Shown here: positions 47,138 through 61,748 of the stretch, piece by piece
How the letters are laid out: each line of letters opens with the position of its first letter
How positions within the stretch are numbered: position 1 is the stretch's first letter
Assembly (NCBI RefSeq): GCF_958979055.1
Contig: NC_084886.1
Coordinates: 46,269,154-46,333,153, forward strand
DNA: 64,000 nucleotides
From: Alnus glutinosa
Lineage: Eukaryota; Streptophyta; Magnoliopsida; Fagales; Betulaceae
Direction: 5' to 3'
Program-made: the position numbers and the translations under genes
Notes under the pieces: model-generated
Told to the model about the DNA's origin: nothing
What the model saw: only the letters and a program-made list of their open reading frames with translations
Databases searched by the model: none

Positions 47138-48650
47138 ATTTTTTTTTTTTTTTGGATGAATTAATACCTTTTATAACCAAACAAATCAAAAGAATACACT
47201 CCAGCAGAGCTGGATCCCTTTAGCTATATTCAATAGCTACAAAAACTCCAAATGAACAACAAACAGAATTACACAGAAAGTAATTGTTGTAAGTTCCATT
47301 TCCTGACTAGCATCTGGCTATGAACAATCCTCTTAGCCGAGCATCTAGCAATCAATCTAGATCTAACCTCCCATTTCACTTGCTGAACTAAAATCTCCTC
47401 AGAACAAGGAGAATTACCATGCAACAAGTCATTTCGGTGTCTCCAAAGGTGATATATAGTAGCCCCCAAACAGAGCCTACAAATGGTAGCATGCAAGCTC
47501 TTTCCCTTCAAATGAACTTCACTCCATCTACCAATATCTTCCCAATCCACAGGAGGATCAAAAATCAAGCATTCAGCCATAATACTCCTCCAAACACGCC
47601 GGCTGAAACTACACCTGAAAAAGAGGTGGTCTCGATTTTCCTGACAAGCGAAACAAAAAAGACACAATGTAGGACCCGTGTAACCCCAAGTACACATCTT
47701 TTCCTTGGTAATAAGAGCATCCCTAAACACCAACCAAAGAATAAAAGAATGCTTAGGGATTGCCAAAGGAAACCAGACAAACTGATACCATTGAACCTCT
47801 GGCAGTCTTTGTCGAAGGTGATCCCAGGTCTGAGCACAAGAGTACTTTCCAGTTGAAGACCTCCAAACAAGAAGATCCTCTCGGCCAATATGGATTTCAG
47901 GAAGCCTACTTTGTACATGAACCAAACTGTCCGATCTGGCACTAGGCCAAAACCAAGCTCCTTCCTAAATAATGGAAGACACCTTAGGGCCAATTGCACT
48001 GCCAGCATCATAAATCATCCTATAGCCATACTTATCAAAGAGACAACCCTCAGGATGCCACACATCATACCACAGAAAAATCTTTCGGCCATCTCCAACT
48101 TTGAAGCTAAGAAATTGCTTAGCTATACTTCTAAGTTTCAACAATTTCCTCCAACTCCAAGAGCAATTTTGGGGGATGGATACTTGCCAAAAACTTCTCC
48201 CCTTCAACAAATTATTTTCAATCCACGCCACCCATAAAGATCCGGATCTAGCAAAGAGAGTCCAGACATGGTGAAGCATGGAAGCTTGGTTCCAAATATC
48301 AAGCTTCTTAATACCTAAACCACCTTCCTTCTTGGGAACACACACCTTGTCCCAAGCCACTTTAGCTTTGGCTTTAACATCATTCCCACACCAAAGAAAC
48401 CTATTAAGCTTTTGTTCCAGCAGCTTAACAGTTTTTTTAGGAAGGATAAACACCCGAGACCAAAAGACTTGGAAGCTACATAACACAGAAGAGATAAGCT
48501 GGAGACGGCCAGCAAAGGAGAGGTTCTTCACAAGCCAAGACTCAATCCGGTTCACAACCTTAGCCACAAGGATGTCACAATCTAATGCAGAAAGCCTCTT
48601 GGAGATAAGAGGGACTCCAAGGTAATAAAAAATTTGATTTACTTGAAATA
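47138..48650 (-). mobile_element. 5'-truncated LINE (L1 type)
   Basis: A poly-T tract at 47138-47154 marks the poly-A tail of a minus-strand insert. Coding sequence for the end of a reverse transcriptase and a zf-RVT domain follows. The 5' end is cut at about 48650, where unit sequence resumes without a recognisable target duplication, so later rearrangement is likely. Confidence 0.85.
47269..48645 (-). pseudogene. LINE reverse transcriptase C-terminus and zf-RVT
   Basis: The first frame (from 48645 down to 47965) starts near FQVNQIFYYLGVPL and carries the post-catalytic part typical of plant L1 elements: LSFAGRLQLISSVL, W..FILPK, FLWCG and GGLGIKKLDIWNQA. After a frameshift near 47920-47970 the second frame (to 47269) contains the zf-RVT domain, with CLFC and HLFFRC supplying the CX2C..HX4C ligands, and a tail with LWRHRNDLLHG. 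The catalytic YxDD part and the endonuclease are missing. Non-functional. Confidence 0.88.
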
Positions 48651-50344
48651 AGATCGAAATGCATCTGAAAGTCAATTTCAAGCAAGAAATCGATTCAAGT
48701 TGCCAAGAAATTTGATAAATGTGTATACTAGTATGATAAATTTATGAAAGTAATTAAAAATACTTCTAAAAGTACTCCTATTAGGTGAATGATTTCACAA
48801 ACACAGAATGGGATAATTTGATAGGTTCCGAATGAACTAGACCTTAGATTCTGAGAGAATCTAGACATTTTAAATAATTCTGAATGAACTTAAACATTTT
48901 CAAACATAAGTTTTGGAATTAATTTTGTTTACTTTTTATTAATCATTCACTCCTATAAATAAGAGAATTACAAATTAAAGACATAGAATAGAGATATATA
49001 TAGAATAGGATATGAACTCTTACCTCTACCCGAAAATAAACTCTTAATACAAATAAACTACTCAGAGATAACTCATACTCTAACTTGAAGATAAACTCTT
49101 ATAAAGAACAATAAAAACCTATTACTAAAATGACTTATGCATCATATATAATGCTACAAGTAATTAAAAGACTAACTTAAATAGATAATTATCATTATTT
49201 AACATAATTCTACTCTAACACGACTTCTAATTTATTCCCATACTGCTTTCATATTAACTCCACTTTCCTCTAAAATGGTTGCACATGCATGTGGAAATGC
49301 GAAACAAGTCGGAGCACTAGATTGGCAAGAAACTCAAAGATGTAGACAATTTTCACCGGAATTCGGCCAACCCAAATTTCGACGAAACTGTTCGGATTCC
49401 GGCCTTTATCTTGGATTCCAGCTATAGTAGCCGGAATGGCGGAATCCGGTAAAAGTGGCCGGAATCTTTCGGTCAGTGACAGAATCTCGTCTTCGGTAAT
49501 TTTATATTATTTTACATTAATATTTATATGTTTGGAATAAAAATTGATTTTTATAGGTTAATATGATTGGATAAAAACATTAAAAAAATTTGTGATTTTC
49601 TGTACGCGCCAAACACCAAAAAATACTTTCAATGAAAAATATTTTTCAAAGTAATATTGAAAAAGACATGATAATTCAGGAAAAGTAAATGTATATTTAT
49701 TGAAATCTATCTCGTACTAAACAAACTATTTCGCTTTCCTTAAAAAAAAAAAAATATGAAAGATAGTACGTCAACGTCATCATGCAATTGCGGTCTGTTT
49801 GTCGCCCACGCACTTGCACATTCGCAATTACTAGCACAAGAACGTCTCCCTTCTTATCTTCTATTGGGGGTGGGGGTTATGCGCAGTCCGCGACTGTTTC
49901 TTTGACAGGGAGATATTTTGTCGCAAATCTCCGCGCGGTAGGTGAGTTCATTAAAATATAAATACTAAATAAAATCTCTTATTTAGTCACAGCATGTAAT
50001 AAATGAGTGTCATTAGTTCCATCACGTTTTTTATGTTTTTTTTTTTTTTTTTTTTTAACACAGCATTTGAGCCTAACCCTCTTACACAGCATTTGAATTC
50101 TAAAAAGATTCAAAGACTTACGATTTGAAAATAGATGGACAAGATTCGTACGCTCTAAGTCAAAAAAAAATTTAACTTAAAAATAGCTGATTAAACAAAA
50201 ACAGAATTCTTACCAGAAAAACATGCATGTGAGCCTAACCCTCTTACATCACTTTGTTCTCAATGGTGCAGAATCACAGCATGTGATCGAAATGAGTGTC
50301 AATGGGTGTATCTCTGGGGCCAAATAATTTCTGAAGTTTATCTG
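48651..50344. other. Unit B spacer
   Basis: Matches 23082-23245, 24867-25883 and 30616-31145 of unit A consecutively, which defines the empty sites for the CACTA and 4.7 kb insertions. No gene. Confidence 0.6.
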
Positions 50345-51108
50345 ATCACCTCAACACATTATCAATCATTCCACCTCAACAAAGATATTTGTTTTGTGTG
50401 TTAATTCTTAAGAAAGAATTTAAGACAAAGAACGGGTAGTGCACTTTAAAGCACTAGCAACAACTTTTTTAAATTTCTTTTTATGTAGGAAAAATTCTTA
50501 TTGAATCAGATTTTTTTTGTTGTTCTTTAAACTAAGAAAACCTCAAATGAACCAAAAATTGTATTTCTCTTAATTATCTCTCTTTTTTCTAGTATTTAAT
50601 TTAAAAAAAATATTTAAATGATGTAGGCTAGTTTATAAGCTGCTGTTGTTAGTGCTTAATTATATAGAATAGTTTCAATAAGAATAGAGGTGATGAGAAG
50701 ATAATTTTACGACTATATTATTTGGGCCCTGAAGCTTTTTTTATTCTAAACCATGAAAAAAGTATGATTGTCCAAGAAAGTCAGAGATCGTCCTAGATTC
50801 TCGTATCACGACAAACCCTATCAATTACATTTGAGGACCACACAACAACAGTGACACAAGGATAAGCTCCACGATATTTTATGAACGATCACTTTAGCCG
50901 CCATGTCCTATTGTCGGCAGGACCAGCATATCCCCAAAAAACTTATAAATTATTTGTTTAAATTTGAAGAAATGTATTAATATTATTTAATTCTTTGACA
51001 TTTCATTCTTAAAATAAATCTTAAAAAATTGACAATATTAAATGAAATAATATTAAAGATTTTATGAAATAAAACTCATGTTCTAACTTTAAACATTTTA
51101 TTATTAAA
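50345..51108. other. Fused remnants of TPS 3' and 5' flanks
   Basis: 50450-50700 resembles TPS 3' flank (compare 35560-35960: 'tatttaatttaaa..aatatttaaatg', 'gctgttgt'). 50722-50850 resembles the TPS upstream landmark (compare 16800-16920: 'tttgggccctgaagctttt', 'tcacgacaaa'). No TPS exon lies between. Unit A lacks the region at 31190-31205. It may mark an ancient gene boundary where a TPS was lost. Confidence 0.5.
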
Positions 51109-51629
51109 AATAAATAAGACAACGAAAATAATAATAATATTCAAAGTATGTTGTGGGTAGAGATTTTTTGGATTTTGTGATGAGCATTGAGCTGCCAAAA
51201 CTCCAATCATAATTTAAAGAGACAACAATTTTACATCCCAAAAAGTAAAAAAATAAAAAATTTAAATAAAAATATAATATTAATATTATAGTTAATAATT
51301 TTTTTTTTGAAAAAAACGGTCTCACTTAACCTCGTCTTAGATATCAAAATGTGGCAGGACTCTTGGAGATATTAAAATAAAGGGTTAAATACCTATTTGT
51401 CTTTGTGCTTTACGACCTTTATTTTTTGCCCCCTCAGTTTCACTTTTTATCAAATTTGATACCGGTGGTATATGAAAAGACGGAAATGGTACTTCCGTCT
51501 AATTTTCTGTCCAAAACTAACGTCCAGCCACGTTATCCTATAGGTGTCGGCGTGCATGCGCGACACCTGTCCTCGTGATACACTTCAGCGCTGACGTGGC
51601 TATTTTTTTTAATTATTATTTTAATGATT

Positions 51630-51636
<7 letters not shown>

Positions 51637-51703
<67 letters not shown>
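51637..51703. repeat. (TA)n microsatellite
   Basis: Long pure TA run inside the MULE. A second run is at 52459-52561. Confidence 0.95.
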
Positions 51704-51709
<6 letters not shown>

Positions 51710-51719
51710 AAAAAATTCT

Positions 51720-51835
51720 GGGGGGTGGCTCAATCACCCCTTTGGGCCACATGGGGGTGGCTGGCCACCCCCATTTGGCTTGGAGGTGGGTCAGCCACCC
51801 CCATTAGGCCTGGGGGTGGCCGATCGGCCGATCTG
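51720..51835. repeat. G-rich 'gggggtggc' inverted array
   Basis: Several copies of 'gggggtggc' alternate with 'gccaccccc', able to fold into stacked hairpins and to form G-quadruplexes. A similar array is at 52275-52430. Both belong to the MULE interior. Confidence 0.8.
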
Positions 51836-52106
51836 GGGGTAATTTTTGATCTATCTGGCTTATTCCTTTTTCTTGAAAAAAAAAATCATAAGTTAAAAAA
51901 TCAGGAACACTATTTGATTCTCCTTTTATATATTCAATTTTGAAATCAAAAGAGCTTGTGGCCGGCCACCCCCATAAGCCACCCCCATAATTTATATATT
52001 TCATGATGTGCCCCCTGTAGTTTAAATAATTACCAGAAATGGTACCTTAGTTTTATAAATATATCACACATGGTACTTAGTACACAATTAATATATTTTT
52101 GTTACC

Positions 52107-52218
52107 AAAGAATAGTTCAATCGGCTGGAGACCACGCCACATGAAATGAATGTTACTAGTTTGAATCCTCCATCCTCTTCTTGTGCGGATATGTCAAAAA
52201 ATAAAATAAAATAAAATC
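52107..52218 (+). mobile_element. tRNA-derived SINE nested in the MULE
   Basis: Box A-like AATAGTTCAATCGGCTGG, box B-like CTAGTTTGAATCC, then TTGTGCGGATATGTC and an (AAAAT)n tail. Imperfect direct repeats 'atatattt.tgt.acc' flank it. Same family as 6859-6975. Confidence 0.75.
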
Positions 52219-52434
52219 AATATATTTTGTACCATATATATATTACTTTAAAGATTTTTTTTAAAAAAAATTGTTGGGGTGGCCGAGCCACCCCTTTAGG
52301 CCACATGGGGCGGCCGGCCACCCCAATGGGCACTGGGGTGGTTCACCCACCCCCATGCCTCGGCCACCCCCATTTTGGCCCTTGGGGGTGGCCGAACTAC
52401 CCCCATGTGGCCCAAAAGGGTGGCTGAGCATAAT

Positions 52435-52565
<131 letters not shown>

Positions 52566-52899
52566 CATTAAAATAATAAAAAATAATAATAATAGCCACG
52601 TCAACGCTGAAGTGTATCACGGGTACAGGTGTCGCGCATGCACGCCGACACCTGTAGGATGACTTGGCTGGACGTAAAATTAGACGGAGGTACCATTTTC
52701 GTCTTTTCATATACCACCGGTATCAAATTTGATAAAAAGTGAAACTGAGGGGACAAAAAATAAAGGTCGTAAGATACAGGGGTGAACATGCTATTTAACC
52801 CTAAAATAAAACATGTAACATGTTTAGATATCAAAATGTGGCATGTGATATTAAAATCAAACATGTAACATGTGATATATATGTTTTGGGTACTTATTA

Positions 52900-52905
52900 T
52901 ATAAA
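52900..52905 (+). promoter_or_regulatory. TATA box of TPS-6
   Basis: TATAAA inside 'attatataaaggtg', 85 bp before the ATG, identical in context to TPS-4. It is retained downstream of the MULE insertion. Confidence 0.75.
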
Positions 52906-52984
52906 GGTGTTCATTTGAAACATATGTTGCCAAGTATCCATTCAATCCAAAAACGAGAGCCAGCTTCACTAAAGGCCTTCCCCA

Positions 52985-55500
<2,516 letters not shown>

Positions 55501-56891
55501 TGCTTAGAGTTTTCTTATTTCTCTAATGTTTAATTTGATCACTTTATCTTTCATTAGGGTTTGTTTAGGAGATGTTGAATTACATCTCTATTTATCTTGT
55601 ATTTTATTTAAAGAAGTTAATTGGGCCTGAATAAAAGGAGAAGAGACGTATTATTTCTAAACGATTGTCTTTAATTTGCATTGAGGCTTAGGGTTACTCA
55701 AATCATCATATGCCTTACATAGACACCATTACTATTTCCTTACTTCTTTACTTATCCATCATCTCATTATTCACTCAATTTCAATCACACGTTACAAATT
55801 AAATTACTGTCAGAGTCAATCATGCATGTGTGAACTGAGGTTAGAAAGCCTCGATTGAAAAGTGAGTTCTTTGAATATGGGACAGCAAAAGATGATCGAC
55901 GAAGAAATGCAACAAATATCTATTGCATTGAACAGCAGTTTTGATTAATTAATTAGTAGCTGAGCTAAGAAATTATCAAGCAGATCGATCGAGTGGTTCT
56001 CATCGGGGAATCAGTCTGGAAGTAATTCCTCCCGTACAAACGGTGTGGGGTACTGTATTCGATCTCCTTGCCCGTTGTAATTGGGCAGGAAATATGGATA
56101 GAAATATGGGCAGGAACGATAAGCCTTTTTTTGTCAGAAGAGAAAGCTCATCGTCCAAAAAAAAATATGTTTAGTTTCATTTTTTGCATAATTTTTGTTC
56201 ATCTATTTTTTAAATTTACTATTAAATTTGTGAGACCTACATTAGATTTTATGTATTTTTCAATTTTCCGTACGTGCAGAAGATCGAGCTTATTGAAAGT
56301 GAATAACCCTTTTAAGAGTATATTTTGAGTAATGGTATACGTCATACACTTGTCCCTCTTATATTCTTCTTGTATTCTACACGACGTCATATGTCATTGT
56401 CTCTAGTTTTCTTTTAATTTGTTTTTCCCTTCTATGCTTCTTTATGGCTAGCTTGATGAACTTTGATATTTGATCATTTCCTTTTTATTTTCAGAAAAAT
56501 AGGGTGGAAAGGATGGTAGAGACCTCTAGGCTTCAAAGTGCTAACGGGGATATCCTAGGTTTCCGGTGTTTCTTGTTTCTCTTCTCTTCCATCTAGGTTG
56601 TCTAGGTTTTTTCGTTTTTCTCTTTTTAAAAGAGAAAAAAAATTAGTTTTTAGTTTTTATTTTTCTATTTTTTTCTCTTATTGAAAGTTTTAAGGATTTT
56701 TTTTTTTTTTTTTTTTTCCTTTGAGTGACATTGTCACAGTTAAAAGTTTGGAAGAATATTATCAGTTTGGTTGTAATTTAAAGGAGGGATTGTTTACCAA
56801 TAAGAACACTAGTAGCACATTTCCTAAATATCATTCACTTTTCTAAAAGAAAAATCATAAAAAAAAAACTACATGCAACAGACTTCCTTGG
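55501..56891. other. TPS-6 3' flank
   Basis: Collinear with 34166-35650. It differs from unit A by several 4-bp indels (55983-55990 GATCGATC; 56282-56287 'gatcga'). No gene. Confidence 0.55.
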
Positions 56892-57536
56892 TGACGCCGG
56901 ACAGAATAGCGATTATTCTGTAGGCTAATCAACAGGCAATTTGCAAGGAAGAAAACTGGAAATTCACCCCAAAACAGAGAGAAAACTCTGAATTTTGATA
57001 AATTATCAATAACAATAAGCTGCTGAAAAACGTCCACAAGCCGGGCTTAAATAGCTGAAAATTAGGTTTTAGGAGAATTTTGCCAAAAATAGCAAAATCC
57101 CGGAAACCCTAATAAAACGAAATACAGAATAAAATAAGTAGTTTGCCGAAAATCTGGCCCAAATCGGGCTCAGAATCACCTCTTAAACAATAAACGAAAA
57201 TTACCATAAATGGAAAAAAAATATATATCTAAAATTAGGGTTTTGACAAGGAAAACAGCAGATTTTGGGGCTCGAAATGAGGCGCACCGAGCATAGCTCG
57301 GTGGCTACGGCGTGCGCGCCGAAGAGAGTTTTCCGAATTGGGGTCATATGCGCGAAACGGATACTCGATGCCAAAGTTATGGCCAAATTACTGCAGCGCA
57401 CTCGAAAATTGCCCCAATTAGGCCAGATTACGATTTCTTACTAATTTTGCGCTGATCCGCCTGCTCCAGGTATCTCAGCGCCATTATTGTGCAATCTGAC
57501 AGCTCAGCGTCATCTGACTCGGATTCTCCTGCATCA
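56892..57536 (+). repeat. Solo LTR with CTTGG target duplication
   Basis: Starts TGACGCCGGACAGAATAG and ends CTCCTGCATCA, with CTTGG on both sides (56887-56891, 57537-57541). Unit A has the empty site near 35652. About 645 bp and GC-richer than its surroundings. The family is not determined. Confidence 0.9.
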
Positions 57537-57541
57537 CTTGG

Positions 57542-58164
57542 TGTTCCCTAAACCAAGCTAACACTTTTGCTTCCCTTAATATTATTTTAATATGAAAAGA
57601 CTTTTTCTTTCCTCTAACATTTATTTGAAAGCATATTTAAATGGTTTTATCTTTCATCTTTCTTTCTACTAGCATTTAATTTAAATAATATTTAATGGTA
57701 TAGGAAATAGATAAAGGAAACTATTGTGGAGTTTATTTGAATATAGAAGCCGAAAGTAATTTAATTTCTTAATTTTAAAGAAAATCTAAGAGAATATGTT
57801 ACTAGTGCTTTAAATAGAAGAGAACCTACGAGTTGGCAGAATGACGAGAAGTATAACTTTTTTCTTTTATTGGAGGGAGAAGTAGAATAAAAGAATGCGG
57901 ATTGGGAGAGATACGAGGGCTTGTTTGCTAACTCTTTTTTTTCTTTCTTTTTTCCTTTCTACCCAAAAAAAAGGTCAAAAAAAATAAAAACTCTTAGAAA
58001 GGTTATCAAACACCACCATTCGTCATGTTTGTTAACGATTTTGTTTTATATTCTGAAGTTAAATAAATTAATAAGTAATTCAAAGGATAAATATATATAT
58101 AAAATGGCCGATTCAAGAGCTACTAATCTATGCCACATCAACATAGTGTGATTATGTTGTGAAG
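57542..58164. other. Unit B 3' flank continued
   Basis: Collinear with 35660-36225, and then with 36862-36930 after the MITE nest that is private to unit A. No gene. Confidence 0.5.
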
Positions 58165-58340
58165 AAGATAAATGCTACACATAGTTTCACTCTTACATTT
58201 CTATTTCTATATTTTTTGTTGTGATTTTCAAAATCACTATTGAATTTGAGATAGATCACTATTAGATTTTTTATTTAATTAATAATGATTTAAAAGTACC
58301 ATCACGAAATATAAAAGTGAGAATGTGTATAATATTACTT
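58165..58340. mobile_element. Foldback MITE (M5 family), unit B copy
   Basis: Same element and position as 36930-37100 in unit A. Confidence 0.6.
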
Positions 58341-58776
58341 TACTACCACGCCACTTGTCATTATAAGCCTCTTCTCTATATAACGTTACATCTTTTTCTT
58401 TTTCACTCAATTTTTTTGACTCATTCCGAAAGCAATAATTTTATACCCACATTATTATCATATTTTGTTGATGATGTGATAGAAGTTATCAACTATTATA
58501 TCAACTCTTATTAAAAAAACCCAAAAACTATTAAACGACCTAACCTTATCGCATTAACAAAGTGTGATGGTTGTGTGGTGAGCAAAATGTGATAGTACGT
58601 ACGTAATTGATAGTGGTGTGAGCAAAAAGTTGATTGAGAGAGAGAATATAATATATACAGCTGAACAAAAACTAAACGTAAGACAAAAACAATCACAGAA
58701 AAGCCCATGTGCCTCCCTCGTACATGTGAGAGAGACATGAAAAGAATCAAAAGATCACGTGAAGAAGAAACTGACG

Positions 58777-60503
58777 GGCTTATTTGGCAAGTAACATTAC
58801 ATAACAGAACAGAGTAGTGGGTTATTAATTTTTGAAATTAGTAAAAAGTGATGATGTGATATAAAATAAAAAGAATTGTATAAAAAAATGAAAAAGTTTT
58901 GTATTGTAGTGAATTTTTTTATTTGAATAGTAATAAAAAATTATTGATGTGATATAAAAAAGTGAAAAAAGTGGGAATGTTTTGATTAGTGGCGGATTTG
59001 TTAAGAGGCCAGCGGGGGCCATGGCCCCTGCTGGAAAAAAGAAAAAAAAAAAATTAGTAATTTTTTTCTTCAGATTTTTCTAATGTCTTGTAGTCTTGGC
59101 CCACCACTTAAGTCATGAAATCAATCAGACGACTCAACTTACGTTAAAACTTGAAAAAAAAAAAAAAATAATAATAATCTCCAAACCATACTCCTATATG
59201 CTTAGCTCCTCAGCCTACTACTGTAACTAGTTACAAGTGTCATTGTATCAACTTATCAAGTGTCAGGAACTCAGGAACTTCACATCATGACTCATGACAT
59301 CATTACATGAGAAATGAAGGAAAAAAAAAATCAGACTTCTTAAAGACTCAATCGTCAATCATGGGAAGTGGAACTGTGGAAGACAAGAAGATTGAGAAGT
59401 GCTCTGCGCTTGAGAAAATGAAACGAACTAACAAAGAAGAGTCTGAAGAGGAAGTCTTAAATTTTTGACTCTTTCACTCTTTGTTACTTTATATAACCAA
59501 CTCAATCAAGAGAAGACTGAAGAAGTGCCATGGAGACTAGAGAACTGAAGCAGTGAAAAGTAAGTTTTTTTTAAAAAAAAATAAAAATTTATTGTTCATG
59601 AGTGCCTAATTTTGACTTTTGAAATTGTAGAATTGTAGTAAATTTTTTCTTGTTTGATTGTTTAAGTTTTGTTCATATGAAAATCAATAAAATTGTGTAA
59701 ATAAATATATCTAATTATAGACAATAGAAATTATGGAAATAAATTTTTTATGTGGAAAATGTAAAAGTCTAAAAGATAATATTATGTATTTTATATAGCA
59801 CACATCAAGTAAATTCCTTCAAACAAAATGATAAATAGCTAGTGCAAATGATCAATTGATCATCATATAATTTATATTAGATTGCCTAAGTTGAGCAATG
59901 CATAGTTGGAAATGTCAAATGTGATTAATGTGTTGAAAACAAAATTTAGCTTTTGTCATTTCAAGTTAGATAAATAGAGCATATTATTAAATCAAATTTT
60001 TGCTTGTTGTGATGATCCCACCCTACACAGGTTGCATTGTAATTCATCTTTTTCTTAAGATTTGGATAGAGCTTTCACACCGAGACGGTATTAGGCGGCA
60101 TTTACATTGGTATTTTTTCTCCACTTTATCTTATTTATGCTATTCCTATAATCCTATGTCTCTTTCATGATAAACAAAAAAAGACAATGATTCTATGATT
60201 GTTTATATTGTTGTTTATTAACTTTGATTGTCTCTTATAGGGTTGTAATTTAACTTGAAAAATTTAGGTTCATTAAACACTTTATATTTCTGTCTTTTTG
60301 TTCTAGTGACAACATGTTTTTGTTGCTAATATATTAATTTTGGCATATATTTATGAACTTTCATAATATATTTTTGTGATAAACATTGTGTGACAAATTA
60401 CTCAATTTTTTTTTAAAATTATATTTATCGCCCCTCCAATCACAATTGTCTGGGTCCGCCACTGGTTTTGATGTTGATTAGTAGTGAAAAGTATAAAAAA
60501 ATG

Positions 60504-60538
<35 letters not shown>

Positions 60539-60583
60539 TACATGAACAGTACTGTAATGCATTGTTCCTTGACAAACAACCCC
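58777..60583. mobile_element. Harbinger-like element with GAC target duplication
   Basis: The ends GGGCTTATTTGGCAAGTAACA and (inverted) GGGGTTGTTTGTCAAGGAACA match at most positions. GAC flanks both sides (58774-58776, 60584-60586), and unit A has the empty site at 37575-37577. A 3-bp duplication and a GGG...TTTGG terminus fit PIF/Harbinger/Tourist. Without the nested hAT it is only about 320 bp, so it is a MITE. Confidence 0.85.
58987..60464. mobile_element. hAT element nested in the Harbinger-like MITE
   Basis: The left end TAGTGGCGGATTTG and the right end (inverted) CAGTGGCGGACCCAG form short TIRs. The 8-bp duplication GTTTTGAT is on both sides (58979-58986, 60465-60472). The 1478-bp interior includes 'ggggccatggcccc' and a few short ORFs, and no recognisable transposase, so it is non-autonomous. 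Confidence 0.9.
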
Positions 60584-60740
60584 GACAACGCAGTTAAAGC
60601 CAACTCATGATCGTACATTAGATTTATGAAACCCAATTAAAACAATCAACTCATGATCGTACATTTGTTTCAAGGGTACGACAGAATGGTACTCTTTCCA
60701 GCATATTACATATATACCATATACATGGTTGATGTTATTT

Positions 60741-61015
60741 TATTTTTTTATTTTTATTTTAAGGATAATTGCACCGTTGGACCATGTGGTATGCCAAAAT
60801 TATTTTTCACTCTCTATGATTTAAAAAGCGCATGGAAGGTCCCTGTGATATGTAATAATTACAAATCGATCCTACAATCAAATTCCGTTAAAAATTTTAA
60901 CAAATTCTGTCAAATGCCACGTCAAGCTAACGTGGCATTTGACAGGTCAAATTATATATAAAGGGCCTCCCATGCAGTGTGCTTTAGGGTTCAGTAAATA
61001 TTAAGACCTTTCTCA
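60741..61015. other. Upstream region of the TPS relic
   Basis: Contains an inverted repeat ('tcaaatgccacgt' against 'acgtggcatttga', 60909-60943) and then 'attatatataaagggcctcc', a TATA box like that of TPS-1 (60950-60963). Confidence 0.45.
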
Positions 61016-61175
61016 ATGGCCCTCCGATCACCTTCTTGCTTCAGTCCCCATTTAAACGTCGTCCCACGGCTGATCTTGTAACATCCAGAAGTGGCAATTA
61101 ATGTTCCTCATCCTTTCTAATTAATGCATGGCCACCAACGAAATCTCAAGCCACTCCATTAAATTTGTCCTTAAT
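61016..61175 (+). pseudogene. TPS-7 relic: exon 1 only
   Basis: The segment aligns with TPS exon 1: 'tctcaatgg' at the start codon, 'cttcttgcttcag', 'acatccagaagtggcaa', 'atgcatggccaccaacgaaa', 'tctcaag'. Frame is lost, with an extra ATTA after 'ggca' (61094-61103) among other changes, and no later exon is found downstream. It shows the cluster once extended further right. Confidence 0.8.
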
Positions 61176-61748
61176 TAAGAGGATGTAATTGCATTTTCAA
61201 ATGAGAAATGCTAGGGGTACTTAAAGTTTTACCAAGAGAACCTTACAAACTGACATGGAATCTGATGTGGCATCCCTCTTAATTGACAAACTCATTTAAA
61301 GCTCCCACGTCATCATTCTCTTCTTTTTTAAAAAAAAAAAAAAAAAAAAATTAGTTGTCTTTGTTCTTTCTAGGTTTCTCCAACGCACGCAGGCTTTTCC
61401 TTCATCTTCTTGAAAAATCTGTCCATCTCCAACGCACAGTGCCTCCTTCCCCGACTTCCCACCAAGTCGGTTTGATAGCATGTGCCCCTCGCCAACGCCT
61501 CCAGATCCTCTTCCCCGTCGTTCGACTTGGGTGGATGCATGTGGTGCTTCTCAGAGAGTGACGAGGCTGAGCACCGAAGCAGGGAGCTGCGTTTTCTTCG
61601 CAAAGAACTGCGTCTCTAAGAGATCAATACAAAGCTTGGGTTTAAAGGGGACTGAAGAGGAAGACGAGGGAATGAGGTGAAGAAGCGCCATCTCCTCAGC
61701 CGCACGATCTAAGAGAGATCTCCTCAGCCGTACAAATTTGCTCTCCAC
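61176..61748. other. Spacer with possible MITE arm
   Basis: 61200-61340 has 'gaaatgctaggggtac' and 'gacatggaatctgatgtggc' in the style of a decayed MITE, then a poly-A tract. 61370-61740 is richer in C and T and may be a decayed 5' part of the PPR-like gene fragment that follows, but no domain is readable. Confidence 0.35.

Larger units (their letters stand above)
43615..48650. mobile_element. 5 kb composite insertion in unit B
   Basis: Unit A runs from 'ggatgaggagct' straight into 'agatcgaaatgcatctg' (23066-23088); in unit B these are separated by 5 kb. The block holds a CACTA element, a foldback element, a possible captured exon and a truncated LINE. No single pair of terminal repeats or target duplication frames the whole block, so it may be several insertions or a translocated segment rather than one element. 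Confidence 0.6.
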
